In this document: piece by piece, positions 45,473-55,353 of the stretch
How the letters are laid out: the number at the start of each line of letters is the position of its first letter
Position numbering within the stretch: position 1 is the first letter of the stretch
Source of the DNA: UBA5364 sp050259235
GTDB taxonomy: Bacteria; Bacillota_I; Bacilli_A; RF39; UBA660
DNA length: 64,000 nucleotides
Direction of reading: 5' to 3'
NCBI GenBank assembly: GCA_050259235.1
Contig: JBLNAG010000002.1
Coordinates: forward strand, 62,001-126,000
The notes under the pieces: generated by a model
What the model was told of the DNA's origin: nothing
The model's database searches: none
What the model saw: the letters and a program-made list of their open reading frames with translations, nothing else
Program-made: the position numbers and the translations under genes

Positions 45473-48400
45473 CTTGTTCCATTACTTAAACAATTCATTT
45501 GAAAATCTGAATAACCGTTATATAGTTGTGATTGTTTTTTATTGTATTCTCTTATAGATTTTATTATAGAAGGAGTTAAAGTGATTTTATAAAGTGGATC
45601 TCTATCATAATATACTCTATTAGCACTAACATCACGATTATTTATGATGTATTCACTTATAGTTGAACTATTATTCCAATTTGAACCTGGTGTTCTTCCT
45701 GAACCACTTAATCCAGGAAAAGGATCATCTAGTTGTATTGGTCTATAAACAACACTTAATCCAACATAATCACAAGTTTGACCAACTGGACAAACTATTT
45801 GATTAACAACGCGATATTGACACTCATACTTAGTTCTTCCATTAAATGCTTCAGTTGGAGTAGAACCATTATTGTTCCCCATCAAACATTTTTGCAATTT
45901 AGAATAAACATTCTCACCTACAAAGTTGGATGGACTTTCTTTGCCATCTAATAAAGTTCCGGCCGGGGCATAGAAGTTTCCTTGGTATGTACATTGACCA
46001 CCATATTGAATACTATAACAAATATATTTATCATAATAGTCACCATTTGGATAATAACGGTCATGACTATTTTCTCTAGAAAGATAGTCCCAAGCACCAC
46101 CATTTCTAACCCACCAAGTATATCCGTAATTCCAAACTTCCATTGGTATTCCATAGTACCAATACCAATTGCCACTTATATACATTGGTGTATTAGCAGG
46201 TATCGTACCTCGATAGGTATAAGTATGAGGAACACCACAAGTTATATAAGAGCCATTTACTTTACAATAACTTTGTTGTGCACAATCAGAATTGATAAAG
46301 TTACTTAATTGTCCTCCACTTACTAATGCACTATAGAAATTGTAATTAAGTGAACTACAATTAGCACTACCACTTGCACATAGACTAATATATTGCATCA
46401 AATTATTTTGTATTAAGAAATTTTTTAGTTCAGTATTACCACTATAGTCAATATTTATTTGGGCATTACCAAAAATGAATTTATTAAATTTATGGTTAGT
46501 TCCAAAACTATCATAATCTAATTCAAAATCATAATAACCAGCTTGTCTTGAATAATGTACCGGTAGACTACTATATCCTAAATTATAATAATTACCACCA
46601 GGATTATAATCATATGATTCTCCAGATGGCTTAGATATATAATTATATACTCCACCAGGTAACCCATATTCATACTCTTTAGTCGTAAATTGTTTCAACC
46701 AATCATTCTTTGGATACACATATGTACTACCACCAATAGAACTACCTTTTTTACAAGTAAGTCCTGTAGTACTACACACATATTTATATTTTGTTCCAGT
46801 ACGTTTGTATGTATTGATTGACGAATTAGTTACATTATTAATAAAATAATTTGTTTGTGTTCTTTTTTCTAAGGTATTAATTAAAGTATATACCTTACCA
46901 CCATATATTGCTTCTTCATATTTGAATTTAAGATTAGGATTGAATTCATCATAACTTCTTTCCCAATCATTACATTTAGTAATTGCTGCTTCGTAATCTG
47001 TTCTTGTTTGAACAGCATTATTATAAGCATTTCTAGTTGAAGATGTATTTGTGGAATCAGGACTACATTTAGTACTTCTAAAACTATTACCACAGCTTGT
47101 ACACCAAGAAGAAGTATTAATAGTTAATGCACTGCCATTTACAGTTGTATAGTATTGTGTAGAAGGAGTTCTTGTATATCCATGGTCATATGGAGTATCG
47201 CTTGAAGTGCAATACCAAGGACTACATCCATAACTACAAGTGTTTTTAGTTGACGCACAACTATCATACTTACCATTTACAATTCCACCTACGCAGGTAT
47301 TAGGACTACCATAATAACAATCATCACAATCACGATCTGCTGATACACAACATTCAAGCCCATGTACATTGTTATCACAATAATTAGCACAATCTCTAGA
47401 ACTTGATTGAGTATAAGTAGATATACCAACATCTTTTTTAACTTCTATTTGGTATAAATCCCATGTTCTAACAACTTCATCGTTAGCTGCTTCCCAATCT
47501 GTTTCAAATAAATCCCATCTTATACTACCGGTTGGACTGGTTGTTCGACATTCACTCCTTCCAATAAAGTGAATTGGTGAAGCATTTGGAAAATATCCAT
47601 TTCCACCAAGAGTAAATCTATTTCCTGCTAAGACTTCAACACTATTAGTTGGAAATTGATATGAAAGTTCTTCTCTACAAAAATATGAACAATATCTATT
47701 TTCCCAAGTATAAAAGTGATTTTTTATATCATTATTACTTGAACTTCTACTATTGAAAATGCAAACCCAATTATCAATATCTTTAATGTAACCTTCAGTT
47801 GAATTTGCACAATTATTTGATATTTTAATATTTAAATCAAATGTACACGGATCTGGCGGAATTGGTTTGTCTTGTTTACAAGCTGGATATTTTGCATGTA
47901 ATTGCGCAAGTGTAATACCATATTCACTTAAATGACTTTCGACATATGGACAACACTTACGATCAGAATCAGTTTGCGATTTTGGAAAATTCGTTGGATC
48001 ATTATAATTACAAGCTGGTGTTTTAGTAGGAAGTTTTGGCAACCATATATGACCAGCTGCTGTACCATTAGAAGTCAAAATTTCTCTAGAATAATCGGTA
48101 AGTTGATTATTATCAACCCATGTTTGAATTGATGTAAGACCCGCTGTTGATTTTGCACCCGTTTCTTCATTATCTCTAACATAGATAGAAAGTGGTAACA
48201 TTGTACCAAAAAATCCTGACCACAAAACATATCCATGAGTTGTCATCATCTTGGCAATATCAGTAACCGTACCAAAATAATGAACTGTTCTTTGATTAAT
48301 TTTATCCGTGACTCTTATATATGTTAAAGGTTCAATCAATAAATAATGATTCTTTATTTGTCCGTTAGCAATCATTGTTTGCCATTTATATCCACAAGCA

Positions 48401-48882
48401 TCATAAAAAGTTCTTATACCTGGGTCATCTGAATTACTTTCAAATTGAGTTATTGAAGTAAAATACTCTTTAATAATATTGTTTGTACCCTTATCAATAA
48501 AATCAGGGAATTCTCCTTTTAAAACATCCGTAACATTTTTATAAAGAATGTCATCTTTAGTTGTTAAACGAACATTCTTATGTCTTTTTATAGCATAATA
48601 AGTATAATAACTCTTGTTTTTTAAAGCATTAATATGGTCGGTATTATTAATGTAATCTGCACTATTAGTTCCCGCTACCTTAGCACCATATTTATCGACA
48701 ATAGTTATTCTTATACCATTAACTGTTTTACCAGATAATTTAGATGAATAGCACACGCTTGATGTACTACCACAATCATTACCATTATATTCACCACCAC
48801 CACCAATATTATCACCAGCTTTAATATTAGATGGTAATAAACAACACAATGCCAATATTAATAATAATATTTTCTTTTTCAT
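45361..48882 (-). CDS. Secreted cysteine-rich giant protein B (1173 aa)
   Basis: Signal peptide at residues 1-22 (MKKKILLLILALCCLLPS). The mature protein has about 45 Cys, often in CC, CxxC and WCTSC patterns, and is rich in Tyr, Asn, Ser and Gly. It is paralogous to protein A (49023) over most of its length: shared blocks are FDLNIKISNNC, HFYTWENRYCSYFCREE, GRSECRTTSPTGSIRWDLF, TPYDHGYTRTPSTQYY, SSWCTSCGNSFRSTKC and the last ~45 residues. No LPXTG, TM or enzyme motif was found. The 3'-terminal 112 bp are identical to those of protein A. The ATG at 48882 is preferred over 48891 on SD spacing. Likely a disulfide-rich surface fibre, tip or adhesin of this locus; inferred. Confidence 0.78.
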   Translation of the reverse strand: MKKKILLLILALCCLLPSNIKAGDNIGGGGEYNGNDCGSTSSVCYSSKLSGKTVNGIRITIVDKYGAKVAGTNSADYINNTDHINALKNKSYYTYYAIKRHKNVRLTTKDDILYKNVTDVLKGEFPDFIDKGTNNIIKEYFTSITQFESNSDDPGIRTFYDACGYKWQTMIANGQIKNHYLLIEPLTYIRVTDKINQRTVHYFGTVTDIAKMMTTHGYVLWSGFFGTMLPLSIYVRDNEETGAKSTAGLTSIQTWVDNNQLTDYSREILTSNGTAAGHIWLPKLPTKTPACNYNDPTNFPKSQTDSDRKCCPYVESHLSEYGITLAQLHAKYPACKQDKPIPPDPCTFDLNIKISNNCANSTEGYIKDIDNWVCIFNSRSSSNNDIKNHFYTWENRYCSYFCREELSYQFPTNSVEVLAGNRFTLGGNGYFPNASPIHFIGRSECRTTSPTGSIRWDLFETDWEAANDEVVRTWDLYQIEVKKDVGISTYTQSSSRDCANYCDNNVHGLECCVSADRDCDDCYYGSPNTCVGGIVNGKYDSCASTKNTCSYGCSPWYCTSSDTPYDHGYTRTPSTQYYTTVNGSALTINTSSWCTSCGNSFRSTKCSPDSTNTSSTRNAYNNAVQTRTDYEAAITKCNDWERSYDEFNPNLKFKYEEAIYGGKVYTLINTLEKRTQTNYFINNVTNSSINTYKRTGTKYKYVCSTTGLTCKKGSSIGGSTYVYPKNDWLKQFTTKEYEYGLPGGVYNYISKPSGESYDYNPGGNYYNLGYSSLPVHYSRQAGYYDFELDYDSFGTNHKFNKFIFGNAQINIDYSGNTELKNFLIQNNLMQYISLCASGSANCSSLNYNFYSALVSGGQLSNFINSDCAQQSYCKVNGSYITCGVPHTYTYRGTIPANTPMYISGNWYWYYGIPMEVWNYGYTWWVRNGGAWDYLSRENSHDRYYPNGDYYDKYICYSIQYGGQCTYQGNFYAPAGTLLDGKESPSNFVGENVYSKLQKCLMGNNNGSTPTEAFNGRTKYECQYRVVNQIVCPVGQTCDYVGLSVVYRPIQLDDPFPGLSGSGRTPGSNWNNSSTISEYIINNRDVSANRVYYDRDPLYKITLTPSIIKSIREYNKKQSQLYNGYSDFQMNCLSNGTRCLSGFIREGSFTNLFSGCGISGKQINPSRCAANEAW

Positions 48883-48992
48883 TACCCACATCCCACGACT
48901 ATTTTAAATACTTTATGTCATATATTTCAATATACTTTTCATTATACACCATAATTTTATAAATTACCATTTTTTACCACCCAAAGTATAAT

Positions 48993-49022
48993 AAAAAAAG
49001 AAGAAAAATCTTCTTTTTTTTA
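48993..49022. terminator. Terminator between the two cysteine-rich genes
   Basis: AAAAAAAGAAGA-AAAA-TCTTCTTTTTTT is a perfect stem with T tract on the minus strand, ending the protein A gene; protein B therefore probably has its own promoter (a TATAAT lies about 60 bases before its ATG). Confidence 0.8.
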
Positions 49023-49134
49023 TTACCAAGCTTCATTAGCTGCACAACGTGATGGATTTATTTGTTTTCCAGATATTCCGCAGCCACTAAATAAATTAGT
49101 AAATGAACCTTCTCTTATAAAACCACTTAGACAT
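49023..49134. repeat. 112-bp perfect repeat, copy in protein A gene
   Basis: Partner of 45361-45472; encodes the last 36 codons and stop of protein A. Confidence 0.95.
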
Positions 49135-52100
49135 TTAGTTCCGTTATTTAAACATGACATTGCAAAGTCAGCATAGCCATCATTTAATTGAACTTCTCTT
49201 TGATTATATTGTCTTATTGACTTTATAATAGCTGGAGTAAGAGTTATTTTGTAAAGTGGATCTCTATCATAATATACTCTATCAGTTGTAACTCCACGAT
49301 TATTAGTAATGTATGTATTTATATAGTAACTAATATTCCAGTTATTACCTGGTGTTCTTCCTGTTCCATTTATTCCAGGGAAAGGATCAGATAAATTAAT
49401 ATCTCTATATACTACACTTAAACCAACTTGTTCATCACAGTCTCCCGGAGGACACATTACTCTATTTTGTACATTATATGTACATTCATATTTTGTATCT
49501 TCATTGAAAGCTACTGACCCAGTAGTTGAAACTACTTTCGATTGAACGCAAGCTCTTAACTGATTATAAACTGTATAATATGAACTTCCACTAGCAGTAC
49601 GCCATGTTCCATATGTATCTTGATATTTATTACATTGTACTAAGCTACCTTGTTGTACACATCCATATGTTTGGGCACAACCAGATGCTAAGAATTCACC
49701 TAATCTGCCACCAATTTGACTAACAAATGAATGTCCTAAATGGTGTCCGCCTTGTTCACAGTCGTTAATTAAACGATTAAGTGTTGTATTGTTCCATAAA
49801 AATGAATAAATACTTAAGTCTTCACCATAACTTATATCAACATATGCACCTTCAAAAATGAACTTATTAAATTTGTGATTTGGTCCAAATGTTTTGTAAT
49901 CAATAGTGAAATCATATGAACCGGGTTCTCTTGAATAATGCACTGGTAAATTACTATAACCAATATCATAACTATTTGGTCCTGGACTATAATCATATGA
50001 TTCCCCAGAAGGTTTATCAATAAATCTATAGACATTACGTGGCAATACGTAATCATACTCTTTTGTTGTAAATTGTTTTATCATAGTATTAATTGGGTAA
50101 GTTTCATTAACAGAGTAACATTTTAATCTTAATGTATCACATACCCACTTAGCAATAACATCAGTTCTACCATTATTACTATAATCATATATAAATTCAC
50201 TAGGATTATTTAAATATGATGATGTTTCCCATATTCTTGAAGCATAACTTGTATTATAGAAGAAATTAGTTTGTGATCTAGTATCTAAGTTATCTGCTAA
50301 TTGATATGTTTTACCACCATATATTGCTTCTTCATATTTGAAGAATGTTACTGGATGGAAATCATTATATGTTCTTTGAAAGTTATTACATTCCTTCAAC
50401 GTTCTTAGATATCCGTCACGAGTAGCTAAGGCATTATTATAATCACTTCTTCTTGAAGCAGTGTAAGTTGTATCAGGAGTACACTTAGTTGATCTAAAAC
50501 TATTACCACAACTTGTACACCAAGAACTAGTATTAATAGTTAACGTAACATTATCAGTATTTGTATAATATTGAGTAGATGGTGTTCTAGTATATCCATG
50601 ATCATAAGGCGTATCATCATCCACACAATACCATGGGTCCCATCCTGCAGTACAAGTATTAATACAGTTACCTTTGCTATCTTTGCTACCGCAAGATGAG
50701 CCATATCGACATTCATTCCAATCACGATCAGCAGTTATACAACATTCAATACCATGAACATTATTATCACAATAATTAGCACAATTCTTTGTAGCAGATT
50801 GAATATATGCTGCTATACCATCATCTTTTTTAACTTCAACTTGATATGCATCCCAAGTGTTTTTAACTACTGTATTAGCACTAGCCCAATCGGTTTTAAA
50901 TAAATCCCAACGTATATTTCCTGTAGAACTAGTTGTACGACATTCACTTCTACCAGTAAATGCAATCGGAGATAAACTTGGAGTAAATCCTGAAAGACCT
51001 AATGTAAATCTTCTTCCTGCAAAAACACTCATATTATCATCAGGAAACTCATATGATATAGCTTCCCGACAAAAAATTGAACAATATCTATTTTCCCATT
51101 CATAAAAATGGTTCTTTATATTAGCTACTGAAGAGGTGCGACTGGCAAATATACAATCCCAATCATTAATATCATTAACATATCCCGTTGTACCTTTATT
51201 ACAATTATTTGTTATAGAAACATCTAAATCAAATGTACATAAATCGGGAACACAACCTGGTTTACCTTGGTTTTCAGCTAAACCACAACACTCAGGTAAT
51301 TTGTTTACATTTTGTGATAAATAACAGCAAGTTGGTAAATCATTTGGATGAAGTTCACAATAACTAGGAGGTTGTTTTACTGTACAATCAATATATTCAT
51401 TAAAACTAAAATATCCCATTGCATATCCATATATATTACTTCCTGAAGCAAATCTAACCTTATTGACGTCAGCACTACCACTTCCTGTAGTAAAACTACT
51501 AACTGGGATTACTGGTGATCCTGATATAGCATTTGGAGTTGTAATTGAAAGAGGTATTGTACCTTTATAAACAATTGATTTTATCCAAGTATAATTATTA
51601 TTGTAAATAAGTCGAGCTATTTCTGTACCAGTACCTACATATCGATCACTACCACCCCTAATAACAAATAAAGGTTCAATAAGTAAATATAGTTTTGTTG
51701 TTCCACAAATAGTTTTGGCATCTTCTAAATTTACATTTAAGTCAGCTAATAATAATTGTTCTGCAGACTCATCTGAAGCTTTTAGTATTCCTTTAAAGTA
51801 ATCTTCAACAGTTGTATTTTTACCTTTATTGTAATAATCACTTATTCCTGTTTTCTTTTGATAATATGTACCATAAGTGAAACTATCAGCAACTGTTCCA
51901 CGAAGTACTTCAAAACGGGTAGGTTTTGCCGCAACTGAATAAGCTTCTCCAAGTGTAGCACTTAAATAATCCATACTCACTGAAGCACCCTTTGAAGTAG
52001 TAGTTATTTGATTCCCACTAGCATCAACTAACGATACACGATATCCCCACTGGTCAAGCCAGCAAGAATCTTTACCAGCACAAGAGCCGGTATAATTTGT

Positions 52101-52205
52101 GTCCCCATCTCCCCCAAGGTTAGGATCCCATTCACTAGCTTCAACAGTACTATTAAAAAGGCCTATTACACAAACAGTAAATATAAAATAAATTATTTTT
52201 TTCAT
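49023..52205 (-). CDS. Secreted cysteine-rich giant protein A (1060 aa)
   Basis: Signal peptide ends near residue 23 (STVEA/SEW). About 44 Cys are spread along the mature chain, with blocks shared with protein B: FDLDVSITNNC, HFYEWENRYCSIFCREA, GRSECRTTSSTGNIRWDLF, TPYDHGYTRTPSTQYY, SSWCTSCGNSFRSTKC, RDPLYKITLTPAIIKSIRQYN and the ending SGKQINPSRCAANEAW. It lacks a membrane or sortase anchor, so retention must be by another partner. SD AGGAGTAG. It starts 11 bases after the 226-aa secreted protein, placing it in that operon. Function unknown; I infer an extracellular structural or adhesive component. Confidence 0.78.
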   Translation of the reverse strand: MKKIIYFIFTVCVIGLFNSTVEASEWDPNLGGDGDTNYTGSCAGKDSCWLDQWGYRVSLVDASGNQITTTSKGASVSMDYLSATLGEAYSVAAKPTRFEVLRGTVADSFTYGTYYQKKTGISDYYNKGKNTTVEDYFKGILKASDESAEQLLLADLNVNLEDAKTICGTTKLYLLIEPLFVIRGGSDRYVGTGTEIARLIYNNNYTWIKSIVYKGTIPLSITTPNAISGSPVIPVSSFTTGSGSADVNKVRFASGSNIYGYAMGYFSFNEYIDCTVKQPPSYCELHPNDLPTCCYLSQNVNKLPECCGLAENQGKPGCVPDLCTFDLDVSITNNCNKGTTGYVNDINDWDCIFASRTSSVANIKNHFYEWENRYCSIFCREAISYEFPDDNMSVFAGRRFTLGLSGFTPSLSPIAFTGRSECRTTSSTGNIRWDLFKTDWASANTVVKNTWDAYQVEVKKDDGIAAYIQSATKNCANYCDNNVHGIECCITADRDWNECRYGSSCGSKDSKGNCINTCTAGWDPWYCVDDDTPYDHGYTRTPSTQYYTNTDNVTLTINTSSWCTSCGNSFRSTKCTPDTTYTASRRSDYNNALATRDGYLRTLKECNNFQRTYNDFHPVTFFKYEEAIYGGKTYQLADNLDTRSQTNFFYNTSYASRIWETSSYLNNPSEFIYDYSNNGRTDVIAKWVCDTLRLKCYSVNETYPINTMIKQFTTKEYDYVLPRNVYRFIDKPSGESYDYSPGPNSYDIGYSNLPVHYSREPGSYDFTIDYKTFGPNHKFNKFIFEGAYVDISYGEDLSIYSFLWNNTTLNRLINDCEQGGHHLGHSFVSQIGGRLGEFLASGCAQTYGCVQQGSLVQCNKYQDTYGTWRTASGSSYYTVYNQLRACVQSKVVSTTGSVAFNEDTKYECTYNVQNRVMCPPGDCDEQVGLSVVYRDINLSDPFPGINGTGRTPGNNWNISYYINTYITNNRGVTTDRVYYDRDPLYKITLTPAIIKSIRQYNQREVQLNDGYADFAMSCLNNGTKCLSGFIREGSFTNLFSGCGISGKQINPSRCAANEAW

Positions 52206-52216
52206 ATCATCTACTC

Positions 52217-52897
52217 CTATTTCAAATCAAAGCTATTTCTTTTATTTATATAAAATATTGCTGACAAACAAACAACTATAATCGTAACTAATATAATAAA
52301 ATAATATTTGGAAAAAAATTGATAAATATATTCAAAATCAAATTCTTTATTATCTTCATTTGGGTTGTTAGGTTCTTCATCTACAATTAAGCTTTTTTTG
52401 TATTCATTAACTTTTTTTACGAATTGGCTATAAGTAAGGCCAGTATTTTGCCATCTTTGACATAACTCATAACCTTCTACACCTTTGCAAACTTCATCAG
52501 TATAATACCTATTATAATAAGGTAAATTTACATATTTAATGTATATCAATTCATTCTTACAATTTTCTGTATTAGAATAAATATTAAAAACAGCTGTTAT
52601 TCCATTCATATAGTCACCATTTCTTACAATAGCAGAATTGGCATTATAATAATAGAAAGTATTATTTAATATATCTTTAATATATATATCTGGATGCATA
52701 TTAGCAATTGTTATAAAAAACTCTATTCCTGTGACTTCACCATTGCTTACTTTTTCCTCAAAATCATAAGAAAAATTGATATTCCCCGCAATTTTTTGTA
52801 GCCTTACCTTCTCACCATAAGTACATTCTGCATTAATAATTAAAGGGTTCATAAATAATATAGTAACAAATACTAAATAATAAAAATATTTTTTCAT
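52217..52897 (-). CDS. Secreted, C-terminally TM-anchored protein (226 aa)
   Basis: A signal peptide (MKKYFYYLVFVTILFMNPLIINA) is followed by a ~165-residue extracytoplasmic domain with four to five Cys (ECTYGE, ENCKNE, EVCKGVEGYELC). A C-terminal TM (about 198-217) and a short basic tail complete it. The type I topology with stop-transfer would hold the domain at the membrane surface. Co-transcribed with cysteine-rich protein A. I do not know the family; a membrane receptor or anchor for the giant proteins is a reasonable guess. SD GGGAGGTAG. Confidence 0.72.
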   Translation of the reverse strand: MKKYFYYLVFVTILFMNPLIINAECTYGEKVRLQKIAGNINFSYDFEEKVSNGEVTGIEFFITIANMHPDIYIKDILNNTFYYYNANSAIVRNGDYMNGITAVFNIYSNTENCKNELIYIKYVNLPYYNRYYTDEVCKGVEGYELCQRWQNTGLTYSQFVKKVNEYKKSLIVDEEPNNPNEDNKEFDFEYIYQFFSKYYFIILVTIIVVCLSAIFYINKRNSFDLK

Positions 52898-52964
52898 ATA
52901 TTATCTACCTCCCATTATATATTAATTTTTAAGAAAAGTTTAGTCCTTTTAAATAAATTTTACA

Positions 52965-54575
52965 TTATTTGATCTGATAAACGTAAATATTGTTTCTTAT
53001 ATTTAATTCTAACGTTATTTTATTAGCTTTTTCTACTTCTTCTTTCATTTCAATATAATAAACATTGTTATTTTTTATCTTCTGAGGTTTTATTTCATTA
53101 AAACCTATTACTTGCTTCTTTACTTGACCATTAACTTCGTACTTAATATCACCAAAATAATTAATTAAATTATATAAATTATATAAACCACGCATATTTG
53201 TTTTCTCATCTTTAGTTAATACCCCAGATATTTTTAGTAATACCTTATTATAGTTAGTATTAACATTAGGCTTAATAAATTCTGCTGATTTAATGCATTC
53301 GTCTTTGCTTAAACAAAAATCATAATCCACTTTGAACTCTTTAGCAATTTCAAATCCATCTATTTTTAAAGCAGATCTATTTAAAACATCATCATTAAAA
53401 GTATACTTTTTTCCTACTTCCAAATTTATAGGTTTATTAACCTCATCTAAATTAACATACTTTAACTTTATACTGATATATTTTGGAGTTAACTTATTTT
53501 TAATAATGTCAATTGTATCAATATAATGAAACATCATTTCCTCATTAACTAAGGATTCTGGAATTTCATACACTAATAATTCTCTTGAAGTTTCAGTTGG
53601 AATAGGTGCATCTTCATATGTATGCCCTAAATCAATTAAATTTGATCGATATTTATTAGTGTGATAAAAAACTTGATCGTTTATAATTAGTTCAGCATTA
53701 GCAGTTTTCAATTTAGTCTTTTCAATCCCAAGTGAACTAAGATTTAATTCTAAAATAACTAATACTTTATCTTTTGTTAATTTTTTTATTTTATAATCTT
53801 TATTTGTCACATAGCTTTTACTAACACTCATTAAGAAATTAGTTGTATAGAAGGTATCACCTTGTTGATAAACCTTACTATATACTCCCATATTTAAATA
53901 AATAACAAAGGAAATAATAGATATCAGTATTAAAAATGTTATATTGATTAAAAAGCGATTTTCTATATATATATATCTAGCAAATCTAAATTGCTTCCTA
54001 AATCCTCTTCTTATTTGATTAGTGTCTACAGCAACTTCCACTTCAAATTCTTCATTGTCTTCAGCAGTTATTTCTAAGGCTTGTAAATCTTGTCCAAAAT
54101 TAAACTTCTTTATATCAAAACCTGTTGCTCTAATAAAAGTTATAACAATACTTATACACTGTAAAACAAAGACCATGAAAACAAAGTCTCTTATTAATCT
54201 AATTGTTCTACTATCTACTACCTCATATTGTAATGTTCCAACAGTTGAATATGAAACATTGTATATAATAATTAAAGCTAAATAAATAACAATTGTTATT
54301 ACATAAAAAAGCATTGGTTTCTTCTTTATATACATAACAGATAATATGATAATTGAACCCAATATTATCACAAATGGTAAAACAAACATATATATATTAA
54401 ATAATTTAGACGCTGCTTCTTGACTGACAGATATTTGAGTAGAACTTATATATTGATAAAAAAAGTTCATTAATTGATTAGTTCTATAAATAAGATAAGT
54501 CATTAAAATAACCAAAATAAAATGCATTAATCTAAAGTTTTTAATAAAAAATGCATATGGCTTTTTTAGTATCAT
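52965..54575 (-). CDS. Polytopic membrane protein heading the locus (536 aa)
   Basis: About five TM segments: 15-37, 57-82, 86-108, 130-152, then after a basic cytosolic loop (about 155-205, FGQDLQALEITAEDNEEFE...RRGFRKQFRFARY) one more at 210-230. A ~300-residue extracytoplasmic C-terminal domain of beta-strand character follows, with a Cys pair (FCLSKDEC). The family is unrecognised. It is first in the minus-strand run after a GyrI-like gene; SD AAAGAGGGTGAG. Its position suggests an envelope-anchoring role in the pilus/secretion block. Confidence 0.7.
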   Translation of the reverse strand: MILKKPYAFFIKNFRLMHFILVILMTYLIYRTNQLMNFFYQYISSTQISVSQEAASKLFNIYMFVLPFVIILGSIIILSVMYIKKKPMLFYVITIVIYLALIIIYNVSYSTVGTLQYEVVDSRTIRLIRDFVFMVFVLQCISIVITFIRATGFDIKKFNFGQDLQALEITAEDNEEFEVEVAVDTNQIRRGFRKQFRFARYIYIENRFLINITFLILISIISFVIYLNMGVYSKVYQQGDTFYTTNFLMSVSKSYVTNKDYKIKKLTKDKVLVILELNLSSLGIEKTKLKTANAELIINDQVFYHTNKYRSNLIDLGHTYEDAPIPTETSRELLVYEIPESLVNEEMMFHYIDTIDIIKNKLTPKYISIKLKYVNLDEVNKPINLEVGKKYTFNDDVLNRSALKIDGFEIAKEFKVDYDFCLSKDECIKSAEFIKPNVNTNYNKVLLKISGVLTKDEKTNMRGLYNLYNLINYFGDIKYEVNGQVKKQVIGFNEIKPQKIKNNNVYYIEMKEEVEKANKITLELNIRNNIYVYQIK

Positions 54576-54627
54576 TATCTCACCCTCTTTTATCTTACGT
54601 TAATATTATACAACATATTAAGTAAAA

Positions 54628-54657
54628 AAAAAAGACAAAAGTATTAACTTCATCTTT
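54628..54657 (-). terminator. Probable terminator of the GyrI-like gene
   Basis: AAAAGA..AAGT-TAAT-ACTT..TCTTTT forms a stem with an internal loop, followed by about ten T on the minus strand. Confidence 0.6.
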
Positions 54658-55285
54658 TACTAATTTTTATTCTCAATATTGTTTTTAATTTATCTGCAAC
54701 CACTTTCCTTGCATCTGATAAATATATTTCCTTATGAGTGAAACCTACTCTTTCATAATTGTTATCTTTTAAATACTCTTCCATTTTAATAAATGATTCA
54801 GGCTCAGTATCATATGAACCATTATGTAAAATTTGAAGTGATAATCCTTCTGTAATTTCATCATAATAAATTTTATCCAGTAATGTATTTGGTTTTTTAT
54901 TTTTAGCTATTTCTAAAGCTTTATCAAATACATCTTTATTCACAAATGAGGGTTGCTTAATCATTAGAGTATAAGCAAATTCATTCTTATCAAGAATTCC
55001 TTTTTTTATTTTTACTTCTATGCCCTTTTCAGTTAAACTCCATAATCCTTCAAGTGGATAGACCGTATATTCAAAATATCCATCTGGAGTAAAACCATTT
55101 CGAGGCATCATTTTGATGACATAAGATAATTGATATAAAACTTCAATGTCCTTTGCAAAGGCCTCGCTGTTTGGATTACCAATACCATTTATACAAATAA
55201 AATTATGTTTTGAAATATCAATTACTTGTGGTTTATCCTTTACACCATATAATTCTTTTTCTTGTTTTTTATATTCATATTTCAT
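54650..55285 (-). CDS. GyrI-like small-molecule-binding domain protein
   Basis: The 211-aa cytosolic protein of the GyrI-like/SHS2 class begins MKYEYKKQEKELYGVKDKPQ with the VIDISKHNFICINGIGNPN strand and YVIKMMPRNGF. The later LEGLWSLTEKG and DEITEGLSLQILHNGSYDTEP match the second half of the family. Such domains bind hydrophobic small molecules and are often stand-alone in Bacillota. The frame can be read 38 codons upstream into tRNA-Leu; the ATG at 55285 with SD ATAGGAG is correct. Confidence 0.85.
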   Translation of the reverse strand: MKYEYKKQEKELYGVKDKPQVIDISKHNFICINGIGNPNSEAFAKDIEVLYQLSYVIKMMPRNGFTPDGYFEYTVYPLEGLWSLTEKGIEVKIKKGILDKNEFAYTLMIKQPSFVNKDVFDKALEIAKNKKPNTLLDKIYYDEITEGLSLQILHNGSYDTEPESFIKMEEYLKDNNYERVGFTHKEIYLSDARKVVADKLKTILRIKISKR

Positions 55286-55313
55286 TTTTATTACTCCTAT
55301 CATAATATTATTA

Positions 55314-55340
55314 TATAAAAACTCATACCAAAAGTATGAG
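55314..55340 (-). terminator. Terminator of tRNA-Leu
   Basis: CTCATAC and GTATGAG form a seven-pair stem on the minus strand followed by TTTTTAT, 14 bases after the tRNA 3' end. Confidence 0.8.
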
Positions 55341-55353
55341 CTTAAATTCTTAA

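Noticed and set aside
46881..47093. Small frames inside the cysteine-rich giant genes (also 45948-46175, 49832-50056, 50540-50725)
   Set aside because: They are same-strand shadows in other frames, hydrophobic by codon accident, without SD sequences.
27423..54575. Integrative conjugative element
   Set aside because: No relaxase, integrase, oriT-like repeat or flanking direct repeat was found, base composition is not different, and housekeeping genes border both sides.
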